The notes below the pieces were generated by a model. It saw only the letters and a list, made by a program, of their open reading frames with translations. It was not told where the DNA came from and did no database searches. A DNA stretch of 64,000 nucleotides from Hordeum vulgare subsp. vulgare. Its lineage: Eukaryota; Streptophyta; Magnoliopsida; Poales; Poaceae. Below, in pieces: positions 1-11,203 of the stretch. The DNA lies in the NCBI RefSeq assembly GCF_904849725.1, contig NC_058523.1, positions 344,513,948-344,577,947 on the forward strand, given 5' to 3'. A program made the position numbers and the translations under genes. Every line of letters begins with the position of its first letter. Positions within the stretch are counted from its first letter, which is position 1.

Positions 1-415
1 GATGAAAGCAATCCTTGATCGTGGTTGCAAAGTAACCCGACAAATATATGGTTGAGAAATCCATAAGTATTGTAGTTTACTACAGAGCACAAGTTGAAGA
101 AATCCAAGAGCCGATCAATTCGATGACCCGACATTATATGTGATAGGGCGGCTCTTCGACAATAGTCAATTCTTTCGAGTTGGCTTAAAAATCCCAATCA
201 TTTAACACTAGTTACGAGAAACCATGATGAAAATCCAACCAAATTGGCTATTAAAGACTTATTTGTTCCTGCAAAAAATTATGCTTTGACCCGGTTTGAA
301 GACTGGCTTGATATGTATGTATGATGCATGATGTAATGCAGTATGATGCATGTATATGATAGAATAATGCTGGCAACACCATAGTATGGCATCAAGTTAT
401 TTTAAATAAGTCGAC

Positions 416-580
416 TCAGTGAGTCATGGTAGCTGGCTCAGTGAGTCACGATGGGTAGGACGAGCTCTCAAGGCTCTAGTGGTACCCAAAAAAGGTTAAG
501 CCGGCTCAGTGAGTCACGGCGGCCGGCTCAGTGAGTCACGACAGGGTAGGACGAGCTTGCAAGGCTCTAGTGCTACCCTA
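416..580. repeat. Two-level tandem repeat in element D
   Basis: A unit of about 95 bp occurs twice (near 418-510 and 505-580). Each unit contains two copies of a roughly 22 bp phrase built on 'ggctcagtgagtcac', followed by 'gggtaggacgagct' and 'aaggctctagtg'. It is read directly from the sequence and lies in non-coding retroelement DNA. Confidence 0.75.
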
Positions 581-1690
581 AAGAGGCTTTTGCAACAGCC
601 TTAGTTGTTTAGACCGGCTGATCAGGCGCGAGTCAAGCTTCACTGAAGCAGGTTCGGTGAACCCATGGTTTGTCTATTTTCCATATGCCGGCTCCCGCAA
701 GCACCCTTCATGTTTTAACCAAGGCGAGTTCAGGGTCCAAACTGGATTAACTCACCAAGATTACATGGGACCATACGGCGACTCGCCAAACACACAGTCC
801 AGTATAACCATTGTAATGCGTTAACTTTTCACTAGCCAAGAGGGTATTCAAGCTGAACTCAGTAAGTAGAAGCCCCCAAGTGACCTATGATTAGGGAAAA
901 TTCAGACATAGGATTGCAAAAGCTTATGTTCTTACTGCAAAAATATTTGGGAACTAGTAGCCCCCAAGTAAGCCGACTTAATTCTCAAAATGATATAAGG
1001 CGCCCATGTTTGAACCGTGCAACGTGGCAACTTTGGTCCTCTTTGGCTTACCAGTATCCAGTTTGGAAATAATTGCAGCATGGCGACTTATGCTCTTTGA
1101 TACTGATAGCGTCCATGCTTGGATGACTTATGAAACAATAAAGACTCATGCTTTCAAGAAGCTGAAACGGCAGAGACCTCGAATTTCGTGGGCGCCGGCT
1201 TTATTGTTGTAACGACCCGGGGTTCTTGAATTATTCATCCCAGTTGAGTCTGCCGAGCCATGTCCATGTAGCCCCCGAGTCTTAAGTTGACTCAAAGAGG
1301 CAGCTTGAGAATCTCCATATTTGATTGGGACATAAACCGACATAGGGTTGATGGTGAATAATGGACTTTTGACCCGTGCTTAATTCTCAGATAGTCCGTC
1401 TCTCGTGGTTCCTTTAGGGCCACATTCCTTTTCTTTTGTTGCTTGCCTTTAATTGTCGTCTCGATGATGACCGGCTTCACCAGGGATGTTTCCATCATGA
1501 CAAATTCTCATGTTTCTTTTGATATGTTGAAGTAGATAGTATTGACCAATGCATCTATCCATTGAGCAATCCGGCGCGAATAGGAGCTGGTACGTGTTTT
1601 TATGATGTCGTGTAAGATATGAACGCCATTCTTCCTTTACGCCAATGTTGTTGGGAGAGACGGATCGCAGAGGCGGCTTGCATGCATCCG

Positions 1691-1930
1691 TTGGGCGGCT
1701 CCTATATGCGAAGGTTGCACCGATATGTTGATTGAGAACAGTCCGTGGGAACGAGGCTTGCGCGCGTCTGTTGGGCGGCTCGTATAAGCAAGCACTGCAC
1801 CGGCGGGTTGATGTTGTCTGGACCGTGAGGACAGTGACTTGCGTCCGTCTATTGGGTGGATCGTACAGGCGAGCACTGCACCAGCGGGTTGACATAATCT
1901 TGGCCGTGAGGGCGGCATCTTGAATGTGAG
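1691..1930. repeat. Three-copy, about 80 bp tandem repeat in element D
   Basis: The anchor 'ttgggcggct' (third copy 'ttgggtgga') begins at 1691, 1771 and 1852, giving a period of 80-81 bp. The copies share 'gcactgcaccggcgggttga' with substitutions. The ORFs crossing this block on both strands owe their length to the repeat and are not taken as genes. Confidence 0.8.
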
Positions 1931-2429
1931 AGTTGTCTGGTGTTTTGGCATGGACTCGAGAATCGGCCGTGGCGTTGTAAACCGCCTTGGTGCACGGGCG
2001 TGAGAGTCAGCCGCGTCATTGTAAATTGGCACTGATGGCGAGTTGATCACTGTGCTCGAAACCGGTGAGGATGGCAAATTGACCACGTCGTTTGTAAACC
2101 GACGTAGACGGCGAGTTTGGCCGCCTCAGATTGATGTAGTGTGGATGGATGCTGGTGTGTGATTAGCGTGAGCTCCATATCCACAATATTATATCGTCTT
2201 TGTGGTAAGCGCTTGTCCTGCACAGAAAAATATCGCGAACAAAGTTTTGTCCTCAAAAAATAATTTAGAGTGTATTGATAAAACAAATAGGGTGGATAAC
2301 ACCTGGTTTTCCGGATGGACGAGGACGATGGTGTAGCCTTAGCAACCACATGGCCTTCTTCCTCCTACAAATCCTCCTTTGTCTTAGCCCCATCTGCTGT
2401 TTTCCCTTTATTGTCATACAGGGACAACC

Positions 2430-2935
2430 GACAGGGGAATGGGGCAAGCTGGATCCAGAGCAAACCCGGAGTGGAGCTGGTCGAGCGGAGGCAGGGGCCG
2501 CCTGGCGAACGCGGCTCGAACGGCCTGCCGCAATGACGCGCGAAGGTGGGAACCACGACGGCTCGGGTGATGCAGGGCCAAGCAACACGATGGGGCGGTT
2601 CTGGAACGCGACGGTCAAGGGGCGACGCCGGAAGTCGGCTTGAAGGGAGGCGGCGGCCGGGGTGCCGCGAGGTGAAGTGGTGCCGATGCAATGGCAGCTC
2701 AAGGCGCGACAACGGATCAAGATGGAGCTGACATGGAGCAGACGCGCAGAGGCGCGGCGAGGGGCAGGGTGGAGCCTTCAGGTCGAAGGCAGGGCACGCG
2801 GATCGGCCATGAGCAGCGCTAGCATGGAGTGGGAGGTGTCTTGGACGCGCTGCAGCGAAGGCAGGCGAGGTGGAGCCAGCGTGGGAACAACGAGCATGGG
2901 AGAGGCGAGCGGGACGCGGCAACGTTGAGTCCGTG
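2430..2935. other. GC-rich block of unknown origin
   Basis: This block is clearly more GC-rich than its surroundings and holds overlapping ORFs on both strands (up to 185 codons on minus) rich in Arg, Pro, Ala and Gly, as expected from base composition alone. No domain is recognisable. It could be a captured gene fragment or 5' leader inside element D, but the sequence gives no splice or domain evidence. Confidence 0.3.
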
Positions 2936-3474
2936 GTTGATCCATTTACGGATCGTGGCTTCTTCCTTTTTTTCTTCTTATCTGACTCTGGTCTTCACGT
3001 GGAGAACTACGATATCCTTGTTTTTCTCTAAGTATGCCAATGGCAGCAAAGTAGTAGACGACCTCTGTATTATTTCCTGCTGCTACTATCAATTCCATGG
3101 ATGTTGGGATTTGTACGAGATAACAATGATACAAACACAACAGATGTGACAGTGGCCTCAAACATAGCAATCTAACCCAACCGCTGAGTCTCGAAATTCA
3201 TTACACCTTCGGTGGACTGTTGTAGTATCCTGGTTTCAACCAAAACCAAACTCCTATCGGTCTCGACGGATAAAAAATGATCAAACGAATCACAGGGTAG
3301 CGGTACTGGAAGACAACAATCCTAACTTCTCTTCAAACTCAAATCTCGTATATGTTGCTTTAACTATTCATCAACGACGTGATCTTTTGCATCGACCTCA
3401 TGGAGCCGGCAAGTCATAAGTTTCTTGATCCCTGGGGGAGATCCCTTCAAGAACATAATTCCACCGTACGATCT

Positions 3475-3492
3475 GCCCCACGGTTGGCGTCA
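3475..3492 (-). promoter_or_regulatory. Primer-binding site of element D (tRNA-Lys type)
   Basis: The plus strand reads gccccacggttggcgtca. This matches the 3' end of plant tRNA-Lys (gccccacggtgggcgcca, from general knowledge) with two substitutions. Its place next to the LTR gives minus orientation. Confidence 0.6.
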
Positions 3493-3499
3493 AATTTCG

Positions 3500-4126
3500 T
3501 GGTTTTGTCACGGCATATGTCCTCGTGCAAGGACTTAGGTGTGAGGCCATCACAACCATGTGGCGGCTTGAGAGGGGTTGGTCCGAATCGAGAGACACGA
3601 GTTTACCCAGGTTCGGCCCCTCCGATGGAGGTAAAAGCCTACGTCCTGCTTGTGTTTCATTGATGAAGATGATGATCTTGATTACAAGGGTGCGGAATCG
3701 CTACCTCTAATCTCGAGGGTGTCCAATCTATCTATCTCTCATGACTTGTTTTGTCTAGACCTAAGTTGTGTATCTTGTCCCTCTTGGGGCGCCTTACCCC
3801 TCCTTATATAGGTGGAAGGGGTAGGTTTACATGTAGAGTCCTACTAGGAGTAGGAATAGGACTAGTCTCTCTTGAATCCTAATTCGGGTCTTGTTTCCTT
3901 CTTGTGGGAGTCTTTCCTCTTCTTGGGCCTTCTCTTTTGATCTGGCCCTCGTGGCCTCTCTATGAGTCGCCTTATGCCAGGGTGTACGCCGGGCCTTGGG
4001 ACTTCGTCATTTGTCGGAGTCACCTGTGGGGTCAAGTATGAGTCGCCCGCCAGGTCACTGCTGAGTCGCCCAGTCCTTGGCGGGTCATACTTCAAGCCGG
4101 GTTACACTGCAGGGTATATCCCCGAC
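3500..4126 (-). repeat. 5' LTR of element D
   Basis: Read on the minus strand it begins near 4126 with the GTCGGGGATATACCC type of terminus and ends near 3500, just before the PBS. A minus-strand TATATAAGG lies at 3802-3810 as a promoter candidate. The LTR abuts Angela LTR sequence ('gcttaggattggg') with no intervening DNA, so D inserted into the Angela 3' LTR. The left boundary is uncertain by several bases and the last base of the terminus appears changed or lost. Confidence 0.65.
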
Positions 4127-4402
4127 GCTTAGGATTGGGTCTTGTCCATCACATCATTCCCCAATGGATGTGATCCCGTTATCAATGACATCTAATGTCC
4201 ATGATCAGGATACCATGATCATCTATTGATCAACGATCTAGCCAACTAGAGGCTCACTAGGGACACATTGTGATCTATATATTCACACATGTACTACGGT
4301 TTCCGGTTAATACAATTATAGTATGAATAATAGACAATTATCATGAACAAGGAAATATAATAATAACCACTTTATTATTGCCCCTAGGGCATATTTCCAA
4401 CA
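4127..4402 (-). repeat. 3' LTR of Angela, remnant
   Basis: Only the first 276 bp of the roughly 1.74 kb LTR are present. The rest is displaced by element D and presumably lies left of the window. It aligns with 19452-19711 of the 5' LTR, which lacks about 24 bp present here around 4167-4205. Confidence 0.9.
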
Positions 4403-4412
4403 GTCTCCCACT
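4403..4412 (-). promoter_or_regulatory. Polypurine tract of Angela
   Basis: The minus strand reads AGTGGGAGAC immediately before the LTR start TGTTGGAAAT. This is the plus-strand DNA priming site and confirms the element's orientation. Confidence 0.85.
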
Positions 4413-4473
4413 TGCACTAGAGTCAAGAATCTAGTTACATTGTGATGAATCGAACACCCATAGAGTTCTGGTG

Positions 4474-5175
4474 CTAATCATGTTTCGCCCGTGGAAGAGG
4501 TTTAGTCAACGGATGTGCGACATTCTGATCCGTATGTACTTTACAAATATCTATATCTCCATCCTTGATATATCCACGTATGGAGTTGAAGCGACATTTG
4601 ATGTGCTTGGTCTTCTTGTGAAACCTAGGCTCCTTTGCAATAGCAATAGCTTGAGTTTTGTCACAAAAAAGAGTCATCGGGCCCGACGCACTTGGAATCA
4701 CTCCTAGGTCGGTGATGAACTCCTTCATCCAGACTCCTTCCCGTGCTGCTTCCGAAGCAGCTATGTACTCTGCTTCACATGTAGATGTCGCCACGACGCT
4801 TTGCTTGCAACTGCACCAGCTAACTGCCCCATTATTCAAAATATACACGTATCCGGTTTGTGACTTGGAGTCATCCGGATCTGTGTCAAAGCTAGCATCA
4901 ACGTAACCCTTTACGACGAGCTCTTCAACACCTCCATAAACGAGAAACATATCTGTAGTCCTTTTCAGGTACTTAAGGATGTTCTTGACCGCTGTCGAGT
5001 GATCCACTCCTGGATCACTTTGGTACCTCCCTATGAAACTTATGAAAAGGTTCACATCAGGTGTGGTACACAACATGACATACATAATAGAGCCTATGGC
5101 TGAAGCATAGGGGACGATACTCATCTTTTCTCTATCTTTTGCCGTGGTCGTACGTTGAGTCGTACTAAACCTCAC
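4474..5175 (-). pseudogene. Copia pol, RNase H end
   Basis: A 233-codon open stretch with the Copia-type RNase H that removes the RNA strand of the RNA-DNA hybrid during reverse transcription. Recognisable features are the first catalytic Asp in GYVDASFDTD, the CEAEYIAASEA motif with the catalytic Glu, and the downstream Asp in LFCDKTQAI. The C-terminal tail resembles the family consensus up to the polyprotein end, with NVAHPLTKPLP. The N-terminal end connects to reverse transcriptase only through a broken stretch (5176-5252) with stops and frameshifts. The start Met is incidental because the natural product is a gag-pol polyprotein. Confidence 0.88.
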
Positions 5176-5252
5176 ACCTTGTAATACAGGTAAGAACCCC
5201 TTTTAGCCTTATCCATATTGAACTTCTTCAATATCTTGTCAAGGTATGTGCT

Positions 5253-5675
5253 TTATGAAAGACCTATGAGGCGTCTCGATCTATCTCTATAGATCTTGAT
5301 GCCTAATATGTAAGTAGCTTGTCCAAGGTCCTTCATTGAGAAACTTTTATTCAAATAGGCCTTGATGCTTTCCAATAGTTCTATATCATTTCCCATCAAC
5401 ATTATGTCATCCACATATAATATGAGAAATGCTACAGAGCTCCCACTCACTTTCTTGTAAATACAAGCTTCTCCATAAGTCTGTACAAACCCAAACGCTT
5501 TGATCACCTCATCAAAGTGAATGTTCCAACTCCGAGATGCTTGCACCAGCCCATAGATGGAGCGCTGGAGCATGCATACCTTGTTAGCATTGCTAGGATC
5601 GATAAAACCTTCAGGCTGTATCACATGCAATTCTTCTTTAAGAAAGACGTTCAGGAATGCCATTTTGACGTCCAT
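5253..5675 (-). pseudogene. Copia reverse transcriptase, central part
   Basis: A 140-codon segment beginning with the DVKMAFLN motif, whose Asp is the first catalytic residue, and containing the catalytic YVDD box at 5406-5417 (LYVDDIML). The QRSIYGLVQASRSWN block is typical of Copia RT. It ends early at a stop after RRLIGLS. The upstream part of RT sits in another frame (5692-6699), so at least one frameshift separates them near 5690. Confidence 0.9.
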
Positions 5676-5691
5676 TTGCTAGATTTCATAA

Positions 5692-6699
5692 TCATAAAAT
5701 ACGGTAATTGCTAACATGATTCGGACCGACTTCAGCATCGCTACGGGTGAGAATGTCAATCCCTTGAACTTGTTGATAACCCTTAGCGACAAGTCGAGCC
5801 TTATAGATGGTCACATTACCATCCGTGTCAGTCTTCTTCTTAAAGATCCATTTATTTTTTATGGCTCGCCGATCATCTGGCAAGTACACCAAAGTCCATA
5901 ATTTGTTCTCATACATGGATCCTATCTCGGATTTCATGGCCTCAAGCCATTTGTTGAAATCCGGGCCCGCCATTGCTTCTTCATACTTCGAAGGTTCACT
6001 GTTGTCCAACAACATGATTTCGATGACAGGGTTGCCATACCACTCTGGTGCAGAACGTACTCTCGTCGAGCTTCGAGGTTCAATAACAACTTGATCCGAA
6101 GTTTCATGATCATCATCATTAACTTCTTCTCTAGACGGTGCATGCACCTCAGAAACATTTTCTTGTGTTGCGCTACTTTCCGGTTCGAGAGGAGGTACAA
6201 TTACCTCATCAAGTTGTATTTTCCTCCCACTTACTTCTTTTGAGAGAAACTCTTTCTCTAGAAAGGATCCGTTCCTGGCTACAAAGATTTTGCCTTCGGA
6301 TCTAAGATAGAAGGTGTACCCAATAGTTTCCTTAGGGTATCCTATGAAGACGCATTTTTCCGCTTTGGGTTCGAGCTTCTCTGGTTGAAGTTTCTTCACA
6401 TAAGCATCGCAGCCCCAAACTTTCAGAAACGATAGCTTAGATTTCTTGCCAAACCATAATTCATACGGTGTCGTCTCAACGGATTTGGACGGTGCCCTAT
6501 TTAAAGTGAATGCGACAGTTTCCAATGCATATCTTAAAAATGATAGCGGTAAATCTGTAAGAGACATCATAGATCGCAGCATATCCAATAAAGTGCGATT
6601 ACGACGTTCAGACACACCGTTATGCTGTTGTGTGCCAGGCGGCGTGAGTTTTGAAACAATTCCACATTTACTTAGGTGCATGCCAAACTCGTGACTCAA
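5692..6699 (-). pseudogene. Copia integrase C-terminal half and N-terminal reverse transcriptase
   Basis: This is the longest open segment of the window (335 codons). The start holds the third catalytic residue region of integrase (PPGTQQHNGVSERRNRTL, with the DDE Glu). Next comes the Copia integrase tail (WGCDAYVKKLQPEKLEPKA), then an acidic linker, then the RT start (NKWIFKKKTDTDGN, KARLVAKGYQQ). It ends in frameshifted sequence where the RT core should follow. Integrase would insert the cDNA and RT would copy the RNA. Neither can be made intact from this locus. Confidence 0.9.
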
Positions 6700-6995
6700 A
6701 TATTCTCCTCCACGATCAGATCGTAGAACTTTATTTTCTTGTTATGTTGATTCTCCACCTCATTCTGAAATTCCTTGAACTTTTCAAAGGTTTCAGACTT
6801 GTGCTTCATTAAGTAGACATACCCATATCTACTTAAATCATCACTGAGGGTGAGAACACAACAATAGCCACCGCGAGCCTCAACACTCATTGGACCGCAT
6901 ACATCGGTATGTATTATTCCAATAAGTTGGTTGCTCGCTCCATTGTTCCGGAGAATGGAGTCTTGGTCATCTTTCCCATGAGGCACGATTCGCAT
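6696..6995 (-). pseudogene. Copia integrase catalytic core, N-terminal half
   Basis: The segment contains IHTDVCGPMSVEARGG, with the first catalytic Asp, and the LTLSDDLSRYGYVYLM block with the second. The frame breaks at the end: YDLIVEENI-stop replaces the expected SDRGGEY motif, which is readable one base out of frame and continues into 5692-6699. This is a one-base frameshift in an otherwise well-conserved core. Confidence 0.88.
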
Positions 6996-7303
6996 GTGTC
7001 AAATGATTCAAAATCAATTGACTCCAAAAGTCCATCTGTATGGAGTTTCTTCATGCACTTTACACCGATATGACCAAGGCGGCAGTGCCACAAATATGTG
7101 GGACTATCATTATCAACCTTACATCGTTTGGTACTCACACTATGAATATGTGTAACATCACAATCGAGATTCATCAGGAATAAACCATTGACCAGCGGGG
7201 CATGACCATAAAACATACCACTTATATAAATAGAACAAAAATTATTCTCAGATTTAAATGAGTAGCCATCTTGCATCAAGCGAGATCCCGATACAATGTT
7301 CAT
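6914..7303 (-). pseudogene. Copia GAG-pre-integrase zinc domain
   Basis: The LWHCRLGHIGVKCMKKLH stretch followed by CESCLMGKM gives the zinc-binding His and Cys pairs of the pre-integrase domain. Upstream residues (SGSRLMQDGYSFKSEN) match the linker between protease and integrase. The start Met is internal to the polyprotein. It overlaps 6696-6995 in another frame, showing a frameshift between about 6914 and 6995. Confidence 0.85.
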
Positions 7304-7535
7304 GCTAAAAGCTGGTACTAAATAACAATTATTAAGGTTTAAAACTAATCGCGAAGGTAGATTTAGAGGCAGCGTGCCGACGCGATCACATCGACCTTGG
7401 AACCATTCCCGACGCGCATCGTCACCTCGTCCTTAGCCAGCCTACACTTGTTCGTAGTTCCTGCTTAGAGTAATTTTGCTTCAAGTGACTGGTTCCCTTG
7501 CAGTAATAACACTCAGTCTCAGGCTTGGGTCCTTT
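7304..7535 (-). pseudogene. Gag zinc knuckle and remnant of the Copia protease, active site deleted
   Basis: Reading the minus strand from 7535 gives a CCHC knuckle ECYYCKGTSHLKQNY in which the last Cys is Tyr. After about 15 more codons the sequence jumps to the region downstream of the protease active site (EVTMRVGNGSKV), so the Asp-Thr/Ser-Gly segment expected between them is absent. Stops and a frame change follow before 7303. The protease could not process the polyprotein. Confidence 0.65.
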
Positions 7536-7893
7536 CTTTGGCTTCTTCCACGGCAACTGGTTTACCGGGCGCGGCAACTGCTTTGCCGTCTTTCTTGAAC
7601 TTCTTTTTACCCTTGCCCTTCTTAAAACTGGCGGTCTTATTGACCATCAACACTTGATGCTCTTTCTTGATTTCTACCTCCGCAGATTTCAGCATTGAAT
7701 ACAACTCGGGAATAGTCTTTTTCATCCCTTGCATCTTGTAATTCACAACAAATCCTTTATAGCTAGGTGGAAGCGACTGGAGGATTCTGTCAATGACCAC
7801 ATCATCTGAAAGTTCAACTCCCAACCGAGTCAAGCAGTTGTGCAACCCAGACATTCTGAGTATGTGCTCACTGACAAAACTATTCTCCTCCAT
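7519..7893 (-). pseudogene. Copia gag, C-terminal half
   Basis: A 124-codon segment with the UBN2/retrotrans-gag features CKMEENSF, LQSLPPSYKGFVVNY and a Lys-rich basic run (KGKGKKKFKKDGK) ahead of the zinc knuckle. It stops at 7519 because of a one-base shift. The knuckle continues in the adjacent frame. Confidence 0.85.
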
Positions 7894-8273
7894 CTTACAA
7901 CTAAAGAACTTGTCGGAGACTTCATATCTCTCGACTGGGCATGAGCTTGAAAAACAAGTTTCAGCTCCTCGAACATCTCATATGCTCCGTGTTGCTCAAA
8001 ATGCCTTTGGAGGCCCGGTTCTAAACTGTAAAGCATGCCGCACTGAACCAGAGAGTAGTCATCACTCCGCGACTGCCAGGCATTCCTAGTGTCCTGGGCT
8101 GCCGCGGGAACGGGAGGATCACCTAGCGGTGCATTAAGGACACATGCCTTCTTGGAAGAAGTGAGGATGAGCTTTAAGTTACGAGCCCAATCCGCATAGT
8201 TGCTCCCATCATCTTTCATCTTGGTTTTCTCTAGGAACGCGTTGAAGTTGAATGAGACATTTGCGTTGGCCAC
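7830..8273 (-). pseudogene. Copia gag, N-terminal half
   Basis: It starts at a plausible natural initiator (MANANVSFNFNAFLEKTKMK), as in BARE/Angela gag, and contains NYADWARNLKLIL and the FEELKLVFQ block typical of this capsid domain. A frameshift near 7940 (after AHAQSRD) sends it out of frame. The true continuation is in 7519-7893. Gag would package element RNA into virus-like particles. Confidence 0.88.
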
Positions 8274-9521
8274 TGGATCTACAATATTTGTAAAGACATT
8301 ATTAGACTAAGTTCATGATAATTAAGTTCATCTAATCAAATTACTAATGAACTCCCAATTAGATCGACACCCCTCTAGTCATCCAAGTGTTACATGATCC
8401 ACGTCGACTAGCCCGTGGCCGATCATCACGTGAGACGGACGAATCATCAATGGTGAGCATCTCCATGCTAATCGTATCAATCATACGACTCATGTTCGAC
8501 CTTTTGGTCTCCCGTATTCGAGGCCATGTCTGTACATGCTAGGCTCGTCGAGTCAGCCTAAGTGTTTTGCGTGTGTAAACTGGCTTACAGCCGTTGTATG
8601 CGAACGTTAGAATCTATCACACCCGATCATCACATGGTGCTTCGGGACAACGATCCTTCACAACGGTGCACACTTAGGGGAATACATATCTCGAAATTTT
8701 AATGAGGGATCATCTTATCTTTGCTACCGTCAATCTAAGCAATAATATGAAAAACATGATAAACATCACATGCAATCATATAGTGACATGATATGGCCAA
8801 TATCATCTTGCTCCTTTGATCTCCATCTTCGGGGCACCATGATCATCATTGTCACCGGCATGACACCATGATCTCAATCATCATGATCTCCATCATTGTG
8901 TCTCCTGAAGTCGTCATGCCAACTATTACTTCTACTACTATAGCTAACCGTTAGCGATAAAGTAAAGTAATCAACATGGCGTTGCATCTCATACAATAAA
9001 TTAAGACAACTCCTATGGCTCCTGCCGGTTGTCATACTCATCAACATGCAAGTTGTGAATCCTATAACAAGAACATGATCAATCTCATACATCACATATG
9101 TAACATCACATCCTGTTGGCCACATCACATCACATAGCATACCCTGCAAAAACAAGTCAGACGTCCTCTAATTGTTGTTGCAAGTTTTACGTGCTTGGTT
9201 AGGGTTTTAGCAATAACGCTTCTTACCTACGTGACAGCCACAACGTTGATATGCCAATGCTATTTAACCTTCATAAGGACCCTCTTCATCGAATCCGATC
9301 CGACTAAAGTGGGAGAGACAAACACCCGCTAGCCACCTTATGCACCAAGTGCATGTTAGTCGGTGGAACCGGTCTCACGTAAGCGTACGTGTAAGGTCAG
9401 TCTGGGCCGCTTCATCCCACGATGCCTCTGAATCAAGATAATACTAGTAACGACAAGCAATTGACAAATCAGCGCTAACAACTTTGGTGTTCTACTTGCA
9501 TAGATCTACGAATAGAACCTT
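8274..9521 (-). other. Untranslated leader of Angela
   Basis: About 1.25 kb between the PBS and the gag start without a supported ORF. A long leader is usual for BARE/Angela elements. Repeated 'catcatgatctcc' phrases occur at 8810-8900. No other structure was identified. Confidence 0.7.
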
Positions 9522-9534
9522 GGCTCGGATGCCA
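9522..9534 (-). promoter_or_regulatory. Primer-binding site of Angela (tRNA-iMet type)
   Basis: The minus strand reads TGGCATCCGAGCC, two substitutions from TGGTATCAGAGCC, the complement of initiator tRNA-Met. It lies directly below the LTR end at 9536. Confidence 0.75.
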
Positions 9535-9535
9535 C

Positions 9536-9996
9536 TTTTGGGGAACATAGTAATTTCAAAATGTTCCTATTCCATACAAGGATCTATCTATGGAGAAAAC
9601 AACAACGAGTCAAGGAGTAGAGCATCTTCATACCTTTGAAGATCGCTAAGCGGAAGCGTTGCTAGAACACGGTTGATGGAGTCATACTCGCAGTGATTCA
9701 GACGGTAGTGGATTCCGATCTATGCACTGAACGTGGTGCCTCCGCGTTCAACACACGTGCAGCCCGGTGACGTCTCCAACGCCTTGATCCAGCAAGGATG
9801 GAGGAGAGGTTGAGGGAGAGCTCCGACAGTACAATGGTGTGGTGACGGTGGAGCTACGTGGCACTCTGACAGGGCTTCGCCAAGCACTACAGAGGACGAG
9901 GAGGAGGAGGTGTAGGGCTGCGCCGAGAGAGAGAAACGTTGTCTCAAATCAGCCCCAAAACCCTCATTATCTATAGGAGGAGAGGGAGGAGGGTGC
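9536..9996 (-). repeat. 5' LTR of Angela, 3' segment
   Basis: This is the 461 bp end of the 5' LTR next to the PBS. The LTR terminus is 'ttttgggg' rather than 'tgttgggg', a point change in the conserved terminal dinucleotide. It is separated from the rest (18432-19711) by composite E. The TSD GGTGC of E is at 9992-9996. Together the two parts make about 1.74 kb. Confidence 0.85.
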
Positions 9997-10496
9997 TGCT
10001 ACTGCGACAACAGACCTTCCCTGGTACGACGCAAGGAATCCTGCTGCTATGGCTACGCCTTTAGGGACTACCTTGGCAAATATGCAAAGGATTTCCCCGC
10101 GGCCTTGGATCCTTGCGTTGGTGTTCCCTTGAAGAGGAAAGGGTGATGTAGCACAGCGGCGGTAAGTATTTCCCTCAGTTTTGAGAACCAAGGTATCGAA
10201 CCAGTGGAAGATCTCGTCAAGTCACAAGTACCTGCACAAACACAAAGAGCTTGCACCCAATGCTATGAAGGGGTTGTCAATCCCATATAGATTGTTTGCA
10301 AAGTGAGAACTGAAAGCAAAGAGTAAACAGAGCAAAATAAAAGTGAAAGTGGAAACGATAGTTGTGAATAGACCCGGGGGGCCGTAGTGTTCACTAGTGG
10401 CTTTTCTCATGAAAGCAAGTAGACGGTGGGTGAACGAATTACTGTCGAGCAATTGATAGAACCGCGCAAAGTCGTGATGTTATCTAAGGCAATGAT
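9997..10496 (-). repeat. Truncated third LTR of composite E
   Basis: It matches 11884-12376 and 16817-17313, then changes abruptly at 'aatgat' near 10491-10497 into internal sequence ('aacttggggcatcccc'). About 1.1 kb of LTR and 1.95 kb of internal sequence are missing at this junction relative to the complete copy. Confidence 0.85.
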
Positions 10497-11203
10497 AACT
10501 TGGGGCATCCCCAAGCTTAGGATTTTACGACATCCTTGAATCAACTTGGGGTGCCTTGGGCATCCCCAAGATTGAGCTCTTGCCATCCTTTATCATTTTG
10601 TCCATAAGAACTTCACCCAAAACATGAAAACTTCACAACACGAAACTTAAACAGAAACTCGTGATAACATTAGTATAAGAAAGCAAACCACCACTTCCTT
10701 AGGTACTGTAGCAAACTTAAACTCTGCTTATGTTGATGTTGGGTTACTGTATTTTCAATCTTCCATGGCTAATACCCCCCGATACTATCCATAATTTCAT
10801 CAAAATAAGCAACCAACTCAACAAAAACAGAATCTGTTAACAGCAGACCAGTCTGTAGCAATCTGTATACTTCGTATACTTCTGGTACTTCAAAAATTCT
10901 GACACATTACGACAGTCTGAAGAATTTGCATAGAAATCAGCAGCAAAAAGAATCAACTCAAAAGCTCATACAGTAAAAAAATGAAAATTCTTTTCGTGAG
11001 CAGAAAGTTTCTATCTTTTCCAGCATGACCAAACGATCATCCCCAAGACTAATCATAACGGTTTTGCTTGGCACAAACGCAAAAAGAAACAAAAAAACAC
11101 AATCATAACATAATTATGAAAGTGTGAAAAACACAAAACAGAAAGAAAAAGGATAGATTCGTTGGGTTGCCTCCCGACAAGCGCTATTGTTTAACGCCCT
11201 TAG

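Larger units (their letters stand above)
1..3474 (-). mobile_element. Internal region of a Gypsy-type LTR retrotransposon (element D), 3' part outside window
   Basis: On the minus strand this follows the primer-binding site at 3475-3492 and the LTR at 3500-4126, so it is the 5' internal portion of a minus-strand element that runs off the left edge. I see no gag or pol ORF. The short ORFs present overlap on both strands and show no retroelement motif. The sequence is a mosaic: phrases such as 'agcccccaagt' recur at 870-990 and 1270, there are two tandem-repeat blocks (about 416-580 and 1691-1930), and a GC-rich block lies at 2430-2935. It is probably a non-autonomous or large-derivative element. 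Family name not assigned. Confidence 0.6.

Noticed and set aside
1449..2086. Overlapping 148- and 149-codon minus ORFs
   Set aside because: They run through the 80 bp tandem repeat in two frames, with repeated peptides and no domain; repeat-driven open frames.
2365..2922. 185-codon minus ORF
   Set aside because: GC-rich DNA open in several frames on both strands; residue usage (Pro, Arg, Ser, Ala) is that of composition, no motif.
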